Positions 18,228-26,916 of a stretch of 64,000 nucleotides of DNA are shown one piece after another (the first letter of the stretch is position 1; each line of letters starts with the position of its first letter). This stretch comes from Chitinophagales bacterium (GTDB taxonomy: Bacteria; Bacteroidota; Bacteroidia; Chitinophagales; Chitinophagaceae), in assembly GCA_017303835.1 (NCBI GenBank), contig JAFLBI010000001.1, positions 1,364,001 through 1,428,000 on the forward strand, given 5' to 3'. The position numbers and the translations under genes were made by a program. The notes under the pieces are model-generated. The model did no database searches and had not been told where the DNA came from. It worked only from the letters and a program-made list of their open reading frames with translations.

Positions 18228-18881
18228 TTAACTGAATTTTTTTGCGTCTTCCAGAAACTTGGCTAGGCCAATATCGGTAAGCGGATGTTTCAGCAAACCT
18301 AGGATAGAATCCAGCGGACAGGTACATACATCTGCACCAGATTCAGCTGCTTTGATGATATGCAGTGGATTACGAATAGAAGCTGCAAGGATTTCTGTTT
18401 TGAAACCCTGAATGGTATAGATATTGGCAATCTGACCAATCAGCTCCATGCCATCCCAACCACCATCATCGATTCTGCCGATAAAAGGCGAAACATATGA
18501 TGCTCCTGCTTTAGCAGCCAGAATAGCCTGACCAGCAGAGAAAACCAGGGTACAGTTGGTTTTGATACCGTTGTCAGTGAACCACTTAATGGCTTTGATA
18601 CCATCTTTGATCATCGGTACTTTCACAACAATGTTTGGGTGTAAAGCGGCCAGTTCCTGACCTTCTGTGATCATTCCTTGAAAATCAGTAGAAACCACTT
18701 CTGCGCTGATATCACCATCCACCAATTCACAGATGGTTTTATAGTGATTCATCACAGCTTCCTTTCCTTTAACACCTTCTTTGGCCATTAGGGAGGGATT
18801 GGTGGTTACACCATCCAGAATACCTAAGTCATTGGCTTCTTGAATCTGAGCCAAATTTGCTGTGTCGATAAAAAATTTCAT
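18228..18881 (-). CDS. Transaldolase / fructose-6-phosphate aldolase-like (TalC type)
   Basis: The protein of 217 residues belongs to the short transaldolase subfamily. MKFFIDTANLAQI, GVTTNPSLMAKEG, the Schiff-base lysine in IVVKVPMI, CTLVFSAGQA and VSPFIGRIDD are all in place. These enzymes move a dihydroxyacetone unit between sugar phosphates in the non-oxidative pentose phosphate pathway; some members instead act as fructose-6-phosphate aldolases, and sequence reading alone does not separate the two. A strong terminator follows directly. Confidence 0.92.
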   Translation of the reverse strand: MKFFIDTANLAQIQEANDLGILDGVTTNPSLMAKEGVKGKEAVMNHYKTICELVDGDISAEVVSTDFQGMITEGQELAALHPNIVVKVPMIKDGIKAIKWFTDNGIKTNCTLVFSAGQAILAAKAGASYVSPFIGRIDDGGWDGMELIGQIANIYTIQGFKTEILAASIRNPLHIIKAAESGADVCTCPLDSILGLLKHPLTDIGLAKFLEDAKKFS

Positions 18882-18943
18882 GCTATTGTCGATTGATGAT
18901 TGTTAATTGTTGATTTACCAATAACGGTGCAAATGTCAGGTTT

Positions 18944-19297
18944 TTACACAGATTTTCTAGCAGTTCTTCTAGATGCACCCAAAATTTTGGTAATGGATCC
19001 CGCCTCAGCGATCAATACGGGTAAACCCGTATGATTGGTTAATTGTAAATCTTTAATCACACCAAGCCAAAACCATGCTTCATCAGCCTCTTCTAGTGCA
19101 ATACTCAATTTTGCACTAAATGCATTTTTACTTTGGGCTGTGCAGGCAGCGCGGTAATTAGCCGCAGCGGAAAATGCGGACCTTATTAACTGGTCTTCAA
19201 TGATTTTAGCAACTTTTTTGGGAGGAAGGGTTTCGCAGAGCGCGACAACATTAATAGCAAATTCCTTGATTCTTTGTTGTAACTCAGCAGCAGTCAT
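18944..19297 (-). CDS. Four-helix-bundle protein (23S rRNA intervening-sequence protein family)
   Basis: The 117-residue protein matches the S23/IVP four-helix-bundle family: RIKEFAINVVALCETLP, then QLIRSAFSAAANYRAACTAQSKNAFSAKLSIALEEADEAWFWL, where the R-S-x-x-S-x-x-x-N-Y-x-E/A core and E-x-x-E-x-x-x-W-L segment are typical. Members are often encoded inside 23S rRNA intervening sequences, but in Bacteroidota they are commonly free-standing genes of unknown function. It lies between the SRP RNA and the transaldolase gene on the same strand. Confidence 0.85.
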   Translation of the reverse strand: MTAAELQQRIKEFAINVVALCETLPPKKVAKIIEDQLIRSAFSAAANYRAACTAQSKNAFSAKLSIALEEADEAWFWLGVIKDLQLTNHTGLPVLIAEAGSITKILGASRRTARKSV

Positions 19298-19370
19298 AAA
19301 AAGACTCGTTACAGCTTAGATAGAAAACACACAATCGACAATAACCCAATACTCAATAAAAAATAAAAAT

Positions 19371-19469
19371 CGGCAGGCTACTCACATCGCACCGCTACAA
19401 CCGCTTATCCTTGCTGCGTTCCCGCCCTGGGGAGGTTCAGCAGGAGCTGGTCGTGTAAGACCTGCCGGC
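19371..19469 (-). ncRNA. ffs: Signal recognition particle RNA (small bacterial type)
   Basis: Read on the minus strand, the 99-nt segment starts GCCGGCAGGTC and ends GTAGCCTGCCG, which pair to close the hairpin. The apex contains GAACCTCCCCAGGGCGGGAA followed by CGCAGCAAGGATAAG, the form of the Ffh-binding domain seen in Bacteroidota SRP RNAs (compare E. coli GGUCCGGAAGGAAGCAGCC). It forms the ribonucleoprotein with Ffh that targets membrane proteins. The ends are estimated from the closing stem. It sits between cmk and the four-helix-bundle gene. Confidence 0.85.
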
Positions 19470-19505
19470 TGCAAAAATAGGGGCTGAAACCCGAACGAAA
19501 AAGTT

Positions 19506-20186
19506 TTAGCGCTTCATAGCAGTTTTGGCCAGCTTTAAAGCTGCTGCCAGTTGTTCTTCCCTGGTTAAGTGGCTGTTATCCAGTACAATGGCATCATCGG
19601 CTTTTCTGAGCGGACTCACTTCCCGATGGCTATCAATATAATCACGCATTTCCAAATTATCCTTCACTTCTTCAATAGTGATGTTTGGATTCTTAGCAAG
19701 CATCTCCTTAAAACGACGCTCCACACGCACTGCAGGATCAGCCGTTATGAATAGCTTCAACTCTGCATCTGGAAACACAGTTGTTCCGATATCACGCCCA
19801 TCCATTACAATTCCCTTTCGCTTTCCCATTTCCTGCTGTTGTGCAACGGCGAACTCACGCACTTCTTTGATCGCAGCAATATCACTCACACGCTCACTCA
19901 CCAGCATATCCCGAATCAGTGCCTCTACATGCTCATCATTCAGGTACATATCGCTGCTGCCTGTATTGGGATTGTAATGAAACTGCAGGTTGATTTCTTG
20001 TAAAGCATCTACCACAGCCTGCTGGTTGGTCCAATCAATATGGTTACGCAGAAAGTATAAGGTAATGGCTCGATACATGGCCCCGCTATCGATAAACACA
20101 TAATTCAACTCTTGCGCAAGCGCACGAGCCAATGTGCTTTTGCCACAAGAAGAATATCCATCTAAAGTGATAATAATCGGCTGCAT
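19506..20186 (-). CDS. cmk: Cytidylate kinase
   Basis: Cmk phosphorylates CMP and dCMP. The 226-residue protein begins with the P-loop DGYSSCGKSTLARAL, then FIDSGAMYRAIT (NMP binding), VMDGRDIGTTVFPDA (the nucleotide-binding D-G-R-D-I-G-T) and RDYIDSHREVSPLRKADDA (lid region with arginines). Length and motifs are typical. The SRP RNA lies just downstream on the same strand. Confidence 0.95.
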   Translation of the reverse strand: MQPIIITLDGYSSCGKSTLARALAQELNYVFIDSGAMYRAITLYFLRNHIDWTNQQAVVDALQEINLQFHYNPNTGSSDMYLNDEHVEALIRDMLVSERVSDIAAIKEVREFAVAQQQEMGKRKGIVMDGRDIGTTVFPDAELKLFITADPAVRVERRFKEMLAKNPNITIEEVKDNLEMRDYIDSHREVSPLRKADDAIVLDNSHLTREEQLAAALKLAKTAMKR

Positions 20187-20201
20187 TGCTGCAAATTTGC
20201 A

Positions 20202-21110
20202 CTATTTCATCTGCGCAAACAAGTCGGGATAATCTGAGATAATCCCATCCACACCCATGTCTTTCAGTTTTTGCATCGTGGATAGCTCATTCACTGTCCA
20301 GGGAATGAGCTTGATTTTCTTCTCACGGCAATAATTGATCATGGCTGTTGTTACCAAACGGTGTTCCGGACTAAAAATGGTTGGCGTGAAACCGAGTTTA
20401 TTGATTTGCGCATCCATACTATTTAAAGAAGGGCGTTCTACCAGATATGCTGTTTGTATATGTGGGTAATGCTGATGTAAATACTGCAAGGTTCTTACAT
20501 CAAAGGATTGAATGATGACACGCTGTTCAATTTTTTTCTGCCGTATTACATGCATCATTAACTCAACAAATCTTCCGGGCTCCGGATGAAACTGATTGTC
20601 TGTAGATGCCTGCGACTTGGTTTCAATATTGTAAAAAGGCAAAGCCCTGTTTGTTTTCTTCGCATGTGCATCTGCGGCATCAAATACATCAGCCAATAAA
20701 GGCTTCACTGCTGCTATTTTCTCCTGACGCGGAAAACGCGGATGCTTAGCCAAACCAACATCATAACGCTTCACCTCTGCATAATCCAGTTGAAAAATAT
20801 TGTGCTGCTTTTCAGTTGCTTCACTGATGGGTAACCCATCGGGCGAAGTACTGATTTCATGATTAAAAAAAGGTTCATGACTTAGCACCACCTGACTATC
20901 CTTGGTAATCACAGCATCCATTTCCAACGTAGTTACACCCAAATCCAAAGCCTTGATCATCGCCGGAATGGTATTCTCAGGCATCAAGCCCCTGCAACCT
21001 CTATGCCCCTGTGTATCAAAAGCAATTGCTGGAGCCATGTTGATGGATTGTTTTTTGGTTATAGTACAACTGACAACAAATAAGATAATTACCCATTGAA
21101 TACTTCGCAT
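20202..21110 (-). CDS. Glycerophosphodiester phosphodiesterase (probable lipoprotein)
   Basis: The 302-residue protein starts with a hydrophobic signal ending FVVSC, a plausible lipobox, so it is probably an envelope lipoprotein. The GDPD TIM barrel shows GHRGCRGLMPENT (catalytic H-R and N), LEMDAVITKDS (E-x-D metal ligands), LSHE (second catalytic His), YNIETKS and the C-terminal PWTVNEL. It hydrolyses deacylated phospholipids such as glycerophosphocholine to glycerol 3-phosphate and alcohol. It follows the PaiB-like gene by 10 nt in the same direction. Confidence 0.92.
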   Translation of the reverse strand: MRSIQWVIILFVVSCTITKKQSINMAPAIAFDTQGHRGCRGLMPENTIPAMIKALDLGVTTLEMDAVITKDSQVVLSHEPFFNHEISTSPDGLPISEATEKQHNIFQLDYAEVKRYDVGLAKHPRFPRQEKIAAVKPLLADVFDAADAHAKKTNRALPFYNIETKSQASTDNQFHPEPGRFVELMMHVIRQKKIEQRVIIQSFDVRTLQYLHQHYPHIQTAYLVERPSLNSMDAQINKLGFTPTIFSPEHRLVTTAMINYCREKKIKLIPWTVNELSTMQKLKDMGVDGIISDYPDLFAQMK

Positions 21111-21120
21111 GAGTTAGGAT

Positions 21121-21735
21121 TTATTGAATCTGCTTCATTGCATTGGCTACAGCCTGTGCTGCTGCATCACCTTTTTCCAAATGCCCTATGATGTTTTGAC
21201 GAACTGCTTCAGGTTTATTCTGACTCAGTTTGAATACATGCTCCAATTCTGTTACCTGCATTTCAAAAGCAACAATGGCTTTGGCCATTTGTTGCACATA
21301 TTGCGAATCCATCTTCGCTAAAGCAGCAGGAGAATCCTGCACACCTTCAAAATGATCGGTTAAACGACCTAGGAAATCAATCAAAGCTTGTTCATCCAGA
21401 AACTTCATTTTTCCCCTTGCATGAACAGTCATGTAATTCCAGGTACTGGCCACATTTTGTGGGTCATACCACTGCGCACTCACATAAGCATGCGGACCAT
21501 GAAAAATAGCCAATGCCTGCGGGTTATGCTCGAGCGCAATCGTATGTTCTTGCTTGCGCATAAAATGCCCCAATAGAAAAAGTTGGTTATCACGCTCTTC
21601 AATTAAGACCGGCACATGCGATGCAACAGGAAGTCCTGCCGAATCTGTTCCAACAATGGTTACAAAAGGATGCTCGCGCATGAATTGAATCACCTGCGAC
21701 TGCTCCACTGTTTTAAAATAAGGCACATGGTACAT
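21121..21735 (-). CDS. PaiB-like FMN-binding split-barrel protein
   Basis: Starting at MYHVPYFKT (ATG at 21735) the protein is 204 residues; PaiB proteins normally begin this way. Features are HPFVTIVGTDSAGLPVASHVPVL, FHGPHAYVSAQWY and TWNYMTVHARG, all typical of the PaiB family. PaiB was described in Bacillus as a negative regulator of protease and sporulation genes, but the fold is a flavin-reductase-like split barrel and the biochemical role is not settled. It is upstream of the GDPD gene in a likely two-gene unit. Confidence 0.87.
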   Translation of the reverse strand: MYHVPYFKTVEQSQVIQFMREHPFVTIVGTDSAGLPVASHVPVLIEERDNQLFLLGHFMRKQEHTIALEHNPQALAIFHGPHAYVSAQWYDPQNVASTWNYMTVHARGKMKFLDEQALIDFLGRLTDHFEGVQDSPAALAKMDSQYVQQMAKAIVAFEMQVTELEHVFKLSQNKPEAVRQNIIGHLEKGDAAAQAVANAMKQIQ

Positions 21736-21770
21736 ACCATGAAGATAATGCAGCAAACATGTGTACAGCT

Positions 21771-21804
21771 AAAAAAATGAGGAATGCTGCAAGCAACATT
21801 CCTC
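21771..21804 (-). terminator. Terminator downstream of the Mrp-family gene
   Basis: On the minus strand an 8-bp stem (GAGGAATG with CATTCCTC, 10-nt loop) is followed by ATTTTTTT. It lies 22 nt after the Mrp stop. Confidence 0.8.
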
Positions 21805-21826
21805 TTATACATCAATTATTTGATCA

Positions 21827-22924
21827 TCAATCTGCTACAACTTCCACTTTTTTAGTGGTGGGCAGATTGGCGTTACGAATGGCAATCTGTCTAACAGCAG
21901 CAGCAGCAAAATCCATCACTGCTTTCTTGCTTTGATCATCATCACCAATCATGGCAGGCACACCACTGTCGCCTCCTTCTCTGATGGACTGTATCAATGG
22001 AATCTGTCCGAGGAAATTCAGATCATATTCTTCAGCCAAACGCTTACCGCCTTCTTTTCCAAATAAATAGTATTTGTTTTCTGGCAATTCAGCTGGCGTG
22101 AAATAAGCCATATTCTCTACCAAGCCAATTATGGGTACATTGATTTGCGCCTGACCAAACATTGCAATACCTTTTTTTGCATCGGCTAATGCTACGTTCT
22201 GAGGCGTTGTTACAATCACTACGCCGGTTACTGGAACGGTTTGCATTAAAGTGAGGTGAATATCACCGGTACCAGGAGGCATATCAATCACGAGGTAATC
22301 CAACTCACCCCACTCTACTTCTGTTACAAACTGACGGATCGCACTGCTGGCCATTGGTCCGCGCCAAACCACTGCATTCTTCTCATCCACCAGTAAACCG
22401 ATACTCATCAATTTCAAACCGTATTTATCCAAAGGCTGAATCATGGGTTTGCCATTCACTTCGCGCATCATGGGTCTTTCGCCGCGCACGCCAAACATAA
22501 TCGGCACACTGGGTCCGTAAATATCCGCATCCATCAAACCCACTTTAGCACCACCTTCTCTCAGCGCAAGGGCAAGATTGGCTGAAACTGTACTCTTACC
22601 TACGCCACCCTTCCCACTCACAACAGCAATAATATTCTTCACGCCCTTTAGTATCTGGTCTTCTGACTTACGCTGAGAAGTTGTATTGGCTGTGAAATTA
22701 ACTTGCACCCGAGCTTCCTTGTTCACCAGCAAACGCACAGCATTTTCACTGGCGGTGCGCATCATGTCTTTCATTGGACAAGCAGGCGTGGTGAGCACAA
22801 TGGTAAAACTCACATCATTTCCTTTGATCACTACGTCTTTGACCATGTTCAGGGTAACCAGATCTTTTCCTAAATCGGGTTCCTGTACATTGCTTAATGC
22901 TTTGAGGATGTCTGCTTCTGTCAT
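21827..22924 (-). CDS. mrp: Mrp/ApbC-family Fe-S cluster carrier P-loop ATPase
   Basis: I start at MTEADILKALSNVQEPDLG (ATG at 22924), giving 365 residues; this is the usual start of the N-terminal MIP18/DUF59 domain (about 1-85, CPMKDMM near its end). The ATPase domain follows with VVSGKGGVGKSTVSANLA, LMDADIYGPSVP and DMPPGTGDIHLTL. Mrp proteins carry or insert Fe-S clusters. The C-x-x-C that bridges the cluster in many homologues would lie after VENMAYF; here that stretch reads TPAELPENKYY and has no cysteines, so cluster carriage by the usual ligands is doubtful. Confidence 0.9.
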   Translation of the reverse strand: MTEADILKALSNVQEPDLGKDLVTLNMVKDVVIKGNDVSFTIVLTTPACPMKDMMRTASENAVRLLVNKEARVQVNFTANTTSQRKSEDQILKGVKNIIAVVSGKGGVGKSTVSANLALALREGGAKVGLMDADIYGPSVPIMFGVRGERPMMREVNGKPMIQPLDKYGLKLMSIGLLVDEKNAVVWRGPMASSAIRQFVTEVEWGELDYLVIDMPPGTGDIHLTLMQTVPVTGVVIVTTPQNVALADAKKGIAMFGQAQINVPIIGLVENMAYFTPAELPENKYYLFGKEGGKRLAEEYDLNFLGQIPLIQSIREGGDSGVPAMIGDDDQSKKAVMDFAAAAVRQIAIRNANLPTTKKVEVVAD

Positions 22925-23065
22925 CACGAAAGTTTTTGTTAAAAACACATTGGTGGCCGCAAAGTTAACCGCCATGGGGTTTACTTTGTTGCGATTTACG
23001 GCAAAACAACCTATGTGAATGGATATTCCTTTCCGGGTTTGGGTTTAGCCTGTATTTTTGAGCCG

Positions 23066-23707
23066 ATGAGAAAACGGGTACAATACACACTCTTACTGCT
23101 TGCCCTGCTTGTTTCCGCCAATAGCTTCGCGCAGAACTATTACCGGGATTCAGTGGTACAGTTTTACGGTGTGGTATTAACGAGCGACAGCCTGAGAGCC
23201 ATCCCATCCGCTTCCATTATTGTTGAAGGCAAGGGACGAGGCACATTTACCAACCAAGACGGCGTTTTCTCCATTGCAGTATTGAAGGGCGATAAAATCC
23301 GCTTTTCCTGCATAGGTTTTACAGACGAAAGCATTGTAGTACCTAAGGATTTGAATGGCAACCAGTTCAGTGTCATCAAACTCCTTAGTAACGATACTGC
23401 TTACCTGCCGGCAGTAATTATCCGCCCAAGGGTTACCAGAGAACAATTTGAGCGCGATTTCCTCAATAATAGTGTACCTGACGATGATTATGAGATTGCC
23501 CGAAAGAATACCAGTGAAGCTCAGCGCCGCATTATTTTGAACAGCCTACCGGCTGATGGTCGCGAAGCCGTGAATTATCAGTTGCGTCAGCAATCTGGCC
23601 GCTACTATTCTAACGGTCAGTTACCGCCTCAGAATATCTTCAACCCTGCTGCATGGGCCAGCTTTATTCAGGCTTGGAAAAGGGGTGATTTCAAGAAAAA
23701 GAACTAA
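23066..23707 (+). CDS. Exported protein with carboxypeptidase-like regulatory domain
   Basis: The ATG at 23066 gives a signal peptide (MRKRVQYTLLLLALLVSANSFAQ) and 213 residues in total. Residues about 30-110 form a CarboxypepD_reg-like beta-sandwich (VQFYGVVLTSDSLRAIPSASIIVEGKGRGTFTNQDGVFSI and VLKGDKIRFSCIGFTDESIVV), the domain that also precedes SusC/TonB receptors. The C-terminal 90 residues are not recognised. A surface or periplasmic protein is likely. The start is 141 nt from the divergent Mrp start. Confidence 0.8.
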   Translation: MRKRVQYTLLLLALLVSANSFAQNYYRDSVVQFYGVVLTSDSLRAIPSASIIVEGKGRGTFTNQDGVFSIAVLKGDKIRFSCIGFTDESIVVPKDLNGNQFSVIKLLSNDTAYLPAVIIRPRVTREQFERDFLNNSVPDDDYEIARKNTSEAQRRIILNSLPADGREAVNYQLRQQSGRYYSNGQLPPQNIFNPAAWASFIQAWKRGDFKKKN

Positions 23708-23761
23708 GCCTGCGTTTGAGAATCGCTTAGTTTTGCCCGCCTAACGATTAATTCCTTTTGT

Positions 23762-24652
23762 ATGAAACATATTACAGTAATTGGTGCTGGAACCATGGGT
23801 AATGGTATTGCACACGTATTTGCACAAAACGGTTTTGCTACTACTATCGTTGATATCAGCGATGCAGCATTGGATAAAGCACTAGCTACCATTGCCAAAA
23901 ATTTAGACCGTCAAGTAGCCAAAGGCAGTATTACAGAAGAAGTGAAGGCTGCAACACTCAATAACCTCACCAAATCAACCAGCATTGCGGATGGCGTAAA
24001 AAATGCAGATCTGGTTGTAGAAGCGGCTACAGAAAACACAGAATTGAAACTGAAAATTTTTCAAGAGCTGGATACTCATGCACCAGTGGAAGCAATACTG
24101 GCTTCTAATACTTCTTCTATCTCCATCACCAAGATTGCAGCTGTTACCAAACGTCCAGAAAAAGTAATTGGCATGCACTTCATGAACCCCGTTCCTGTGA
24201 TGAAACTGGTGGAAGTGATCAACGGATATGCCACTGCTGCATCTGTAACGGAAACGATTATCACACTTAGCAAGCAGTTGGGTAAAGTGCCTTGTGTGGC
24301 AAATGATTATCCAGGCTTTGTGGCCAATAGAATTTTGATGCCGATGATCAATGAAGCCATCATTAGCCTACATGAAGGCGTGGCTGGTGTGGAAGAAATT
24401 GATACCATTATGAAATTGGGCATGGCCCACCCGATGGGACCATTGCAATTGGCCGACTTCATTGGCTTGGATGTTTGCCTCAGTATCTTGCAAGTATTGC
24501 ATGATGGTTTCGGTAATCCAAAGTATGCACCTTGTCCGCTCTTAGTGAATATGGTGACTGCTGGTAAGAAAGGCGTAAAGACAGGCGAAGGTTTCTATGT
24601 GTACACACCAGGTTCAAAGGATTTGGTAGTAAGTCCAACATTTAAGAAGTAA
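23762..24652 (+). CDS. 3-hydroxybutyryl-CoA dehydrogenase family protein
   Basis: The 296-residue protein has an N-terminal NAD-binding motif GAGTMGNGIAHVFAQNGF, then SNTSSISITKIA, the active-site region GMHFMNPVPVMKLVEVI (catalytic histidine) and PGFVANRILMPMINEAI, with the C-terminal helical dimerisation domain (MGPLQLADFIGLDVCL). It oxidises L-3-hydroxyacyl-CoA with NAD, in butyrate metabolism or beta-oxidation. The YdcF gene starts 2 nt after its stop, so they are likely cotranscribed without an obvious functional link. Confidence 0.92.
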   Translation: MKHITVIGAGTMGNGIAHVFAQNGFATTIVDISDAALDKALATIAKNLDRQVAKGSITEEVKAATLNNLTKSTSIADGVKNADLVVEAATENTELKLKIFQELDTHAPVEAILASNTSSISITKIAAVTKRPEKVIGMHFMNPVPVMKLVEVINGYATAASVTETIITLSKQLGKVPCVANDYPGFVANRILMPMINEAIISLHEGVAGVEEIDTIMKLGMAHPMGPLQLADFIGLDVCLSILQVLHDGFGNPKYAPCPLLVNMVTAGKKGVKTGEGFYVYTPGSKDLVVSPTFKK

Positions 24653-24653
24653 T

Positions 24654-25415
24654 ATGTTCTTCATCGCTTCCAAACTGCTTTATTTTCTGTTGAGTCCACT
24701 AACATGGATTCTACTAGCCGTCGTTTTTCGCTGGCGCGCCAAACTGCTAGTTTGGAAACGCAGATGGGGCATGATTGCAATCCTATTACTCGCGGTATTT
24801 ACCAATACGTTTATCCATAAACAAGTAACACTGGCTTGGCAAACACCACCGGAAGCCATGCAGCACAATAAACAATACAGTGCGGCGATATTATTAGGCG
24901 GACTCTCCTATTCAGATAAAGAAAGAAGAACATTTTTCGGTTCCACTTCAGACCGTTTTATACAAGCAGCGCGATTGTGGCATACAGGCACAGTGAAAAA
25001 AATCATCGTTTGTGGTGGTGTAGGCAATTTGCTCAACAGAGATGAACCTACAGAAGGTGGCTTTATGCGCGATGAGTTGATTGCGATGGGTATTCCCGAT
25101 TCTTGCGTATTAGCAGACACCACTTCTAAGAACACTTTTGAAAATGCCTTGCAAGCAAAAGCAGTGATTGATGCTGCACAGTTGCAACCGCCTTATCTAT
25201 TGGTGACTTCGGCCACACATATGCCCCGCTCGCTCAAGACTTTTGCTAAAGTAGGATTGACAGTTGAAGCTCACCCTTCCAACTATGAAGTGATTGATTC
25301 AAAAACAAACTTCAAGGATTTTCTGGTGCCCGATGTAACACTGCTAGATAAATGGACTTACCTACTAAAGGAAATGGTTGGTATAGTTGTCTATAGTATG
25401 ACGGGCAAAGCCTAA
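24654..25415 (+). CDS. YdcF/ElyC-family membrane protein (DUF218)
   Basis: The protein of 253 residues has two N-terminal hydrophobic segments (about 1-22 and 38-58) and a DUF218 domain with AAILLGGLSYSD, ARLWHTGTVKKIIVCGG, DTTSKNTFENA and LLVTSATHMPRSLKTF. The DUF218 group includes SanA and ElyC, envelope-barrier proteins linked to peptidoglycan or undecaprenyl-phosphate homeostasis; the biochemical reaction is not established. It ends in a 4-nt tail-to-tail overlap with the YigZ gene. Confidence 0.88.
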   Translation: MFFIASKLLYFLLSPLTWILLAVVFRWRAKLLVWKRRWGMIAILLLAVFTNTFIHKQVTLAWQTPPEAMQHNKQYSAAILLGGLSYSDKERRTFFGSTSDRFIQAARLWHTGTVKKIIVCGGVGNLLNRDEPTEGGFMRDELIAMGIPDSCVLADTTSKNTFENALQAKAVIDAAQLQPPYLLVTSATHMPRSLKTFAKVGLTVEAHPSNYEVIDSKTNFKDFLVPDVTLLDKWTYLLKEMVGIVVYSMTGKA

Positions 25416-26020
25416 GCCACTTTGGTGTATTCCACTACACGTAAATCTTTCAATCGATATAGCACTTCTTCTAATCTGGCTTTAGGTATACCAATCTTGA
25501 TCAAACAAAACAATTGTTGTTCCTGCTGCAAGACTGTACAACCAAACTGCTTTACGATCATCATCACTTCATTCATGCGTGTATAATCGAACTGCAATTG
25601 ATAATTTACTTCAATGGGCTTCTGTACAATAGGCGTTACCTGTAAAACCATGGAAGCCGCTGTTTTGTAAGCATTGATCAATCCGGGCACACCCAATAAA
25701 GTGCCGCCGAAATAACGAACCACTATGATCAATGTATTGGTCAAATGTTTACTATCAATTTGCCCGAGTATGGGCTTGCCCGCAGTACCGGAGGGTTCAC
25801 CATCATCGCTAGCGCGGAAATTGTTTTGATCAAAACCCAAGCGATAAGCAAAACAATGATGCACGGCTTTGGAATGTTCCTTTTTCAGTTCAGCGAGTAT
25901 TTGCTTGAACGATTCCGCATCACTAATTGGATACCCATAAGCCAGAAAGCGACTGCCTCTTTCCTTGAATTCAGCAAAGCCGTTTCTATCGAGTGTATTA
26001 TAGGTATCTATTAGGTTCAT
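25412..26020 (-). CDS. YigZ/IMPACT-family protein
   Basis: From the ATG at 26020 (MNLIDTYNTLDRNG) the protein is 202 residues. The N-terminal UPF0029 domain shows GSRFLAYGYPI, HHCFAYRLG, SDDGEPSGTAGKPIL and VVRYFGGTLLGVPGLI, the family's signature. The C-terminal DUF1949 ferredoxin-like domain follows. Function in bacteria is unclear (eukaryotic IMPACT regulates Gcn2). The start overlaps the stop of the EamA gene by 4 nt (ATGA), so these genes are translationally coupled in an operon with ribD. Confidence 0.92.
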   Translation of the reverse strand: MNLIDTYNTLDRNGFAEFKERGSRFLAYGYPISDAESFKQILAELKKEHSKAVHHCFAYRLGFDQNNFRASDDGEPSGTAGKPILGQIDSKHLTNTLIIVVRYFGGTLLGVPGLINAYKTAASMVLQVTPIVQKPIEVNYQLQFDYTRMNEVMMIVKQFGCTVLQQEQQLFCLIKIGIPKARLEEVLYRLKDLRVVEYTKVA

Positions 26021-26916
26021 AATTGATCTCCGAATGCAATAAAGTAAATCGCCACCATGGCCAAAGCAATACCCAACCAATTGATTTTTGACAAAGCTTC
26101 TTTAAACAATAGCCAAGCCACCAAAGTACTGAACAAAACAATACCCATATTATTCACCGGTATGCTGGCACTACTCTGCCAGGGACTTTGTTGCAGGTAT
26201 TGCACCAAACACCAGATAGAAAAATAGTTGGGAATACCAATCAATATGCCTGCAAACAAATTCTTCCATTGAAACACAAATCGCTTAGTGCTATAACCAA
26301 AGAGCATCACGACTGTACCAATACAGGCTGCAGAGAAAAATCCGCTGATGAGAAATGCATTATTGGTTTCTGGTGTTACATGTTGCTTTTGTACATGGTT
26401 AATCAAACTATCCAATAAGCCACTGCCAATAAACAAGACAAAGGGCAAGAGGTATTCCCATTTTCTACCGGAAGCATCTTTATGCGCTTCCTGATCTTTG
26501 TTTTGATAACTGGTTAAGACAACTGCTACCAATGCCAATACAATACCCACGAGTTTCCAACCCTTCACGGTTTCTCCATATAATGCAATGGCCAGCAGGA
26601 TGGGAATTATGAGGGATAATTTGTTGGACACCGATGCCACCGCCACGCCAATTTTCTGTGCTGTGAATCCAATCATATTGAACAGGGTGATGAAGAGTAC
26701 ACCCATGACCATGGCCCACTGAAAATACGCTTCACCAAATACCGCAGGCTTGATAGGGAAAGCGCCATTGACAATTGAACCAGTGATGACACAAGTGATA
26801 TAATTGAATACGATAGCCTGATAAGTATGCACTTTATAACGCTCACACACTTTAAAAGATAAAGTGAGGTAACTGGATAAAATGATACTGCCTGCCAAAA
26901 AAATCATGCTCATCAT
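26017..26916 (-). CDS. EamA/DMT-family membrane transporter
   Basis: The 299-residue protein has about ten hydrophobic helices in two halves of five, as in drug/metabolite transporters of the EamA family; substrate unknown. SVSNKLSLIIPILLAIALYGE in the first half and IPVNNMGIVLFSTLVAWLLFKE in the second are the corresponding repeat ends. It is coupled by 4-nt overlaps to ribD upstream and to the YigZ gene downstream. The ribD link might suggest flavin or precursor transport, but this is only inference. Confidence 0.85.
   Translation of the reverse strand: MMSMIFLAGSIILSSYLTLSFKVCERYKVHTYQAIVFNYITCVITGSIVNGAFPIKPAVFGEAYFQWAMVMGVLFITLFNMIGFTAQKIGVAVASVSNKLSLIIPILLAIALYGETVKGWKLVGIVLALVAVVLTSYQNKDQEAHKDASGRKWEYLLPFVLFIGSGLLDSLINHVQKQHVTPETNNAFLISGFFSAACIGTVVMLFGYSTKRFVFQWKNLFAGILIGIPNYFSIWCLVQYLQQSPWQSSASIPVNNMGIVLFSTLVAWLLFKEALSKINWLGIALAMVAIYFIAFGDQL

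Noticed and set aside
23701-23736. Possible terminator (AACTAAGC with GCTTAGTT) after the carboxypeptidase-regulatory-like gene
   Set aside because: The loop is long and the T run short, so I did not list it as a feature.
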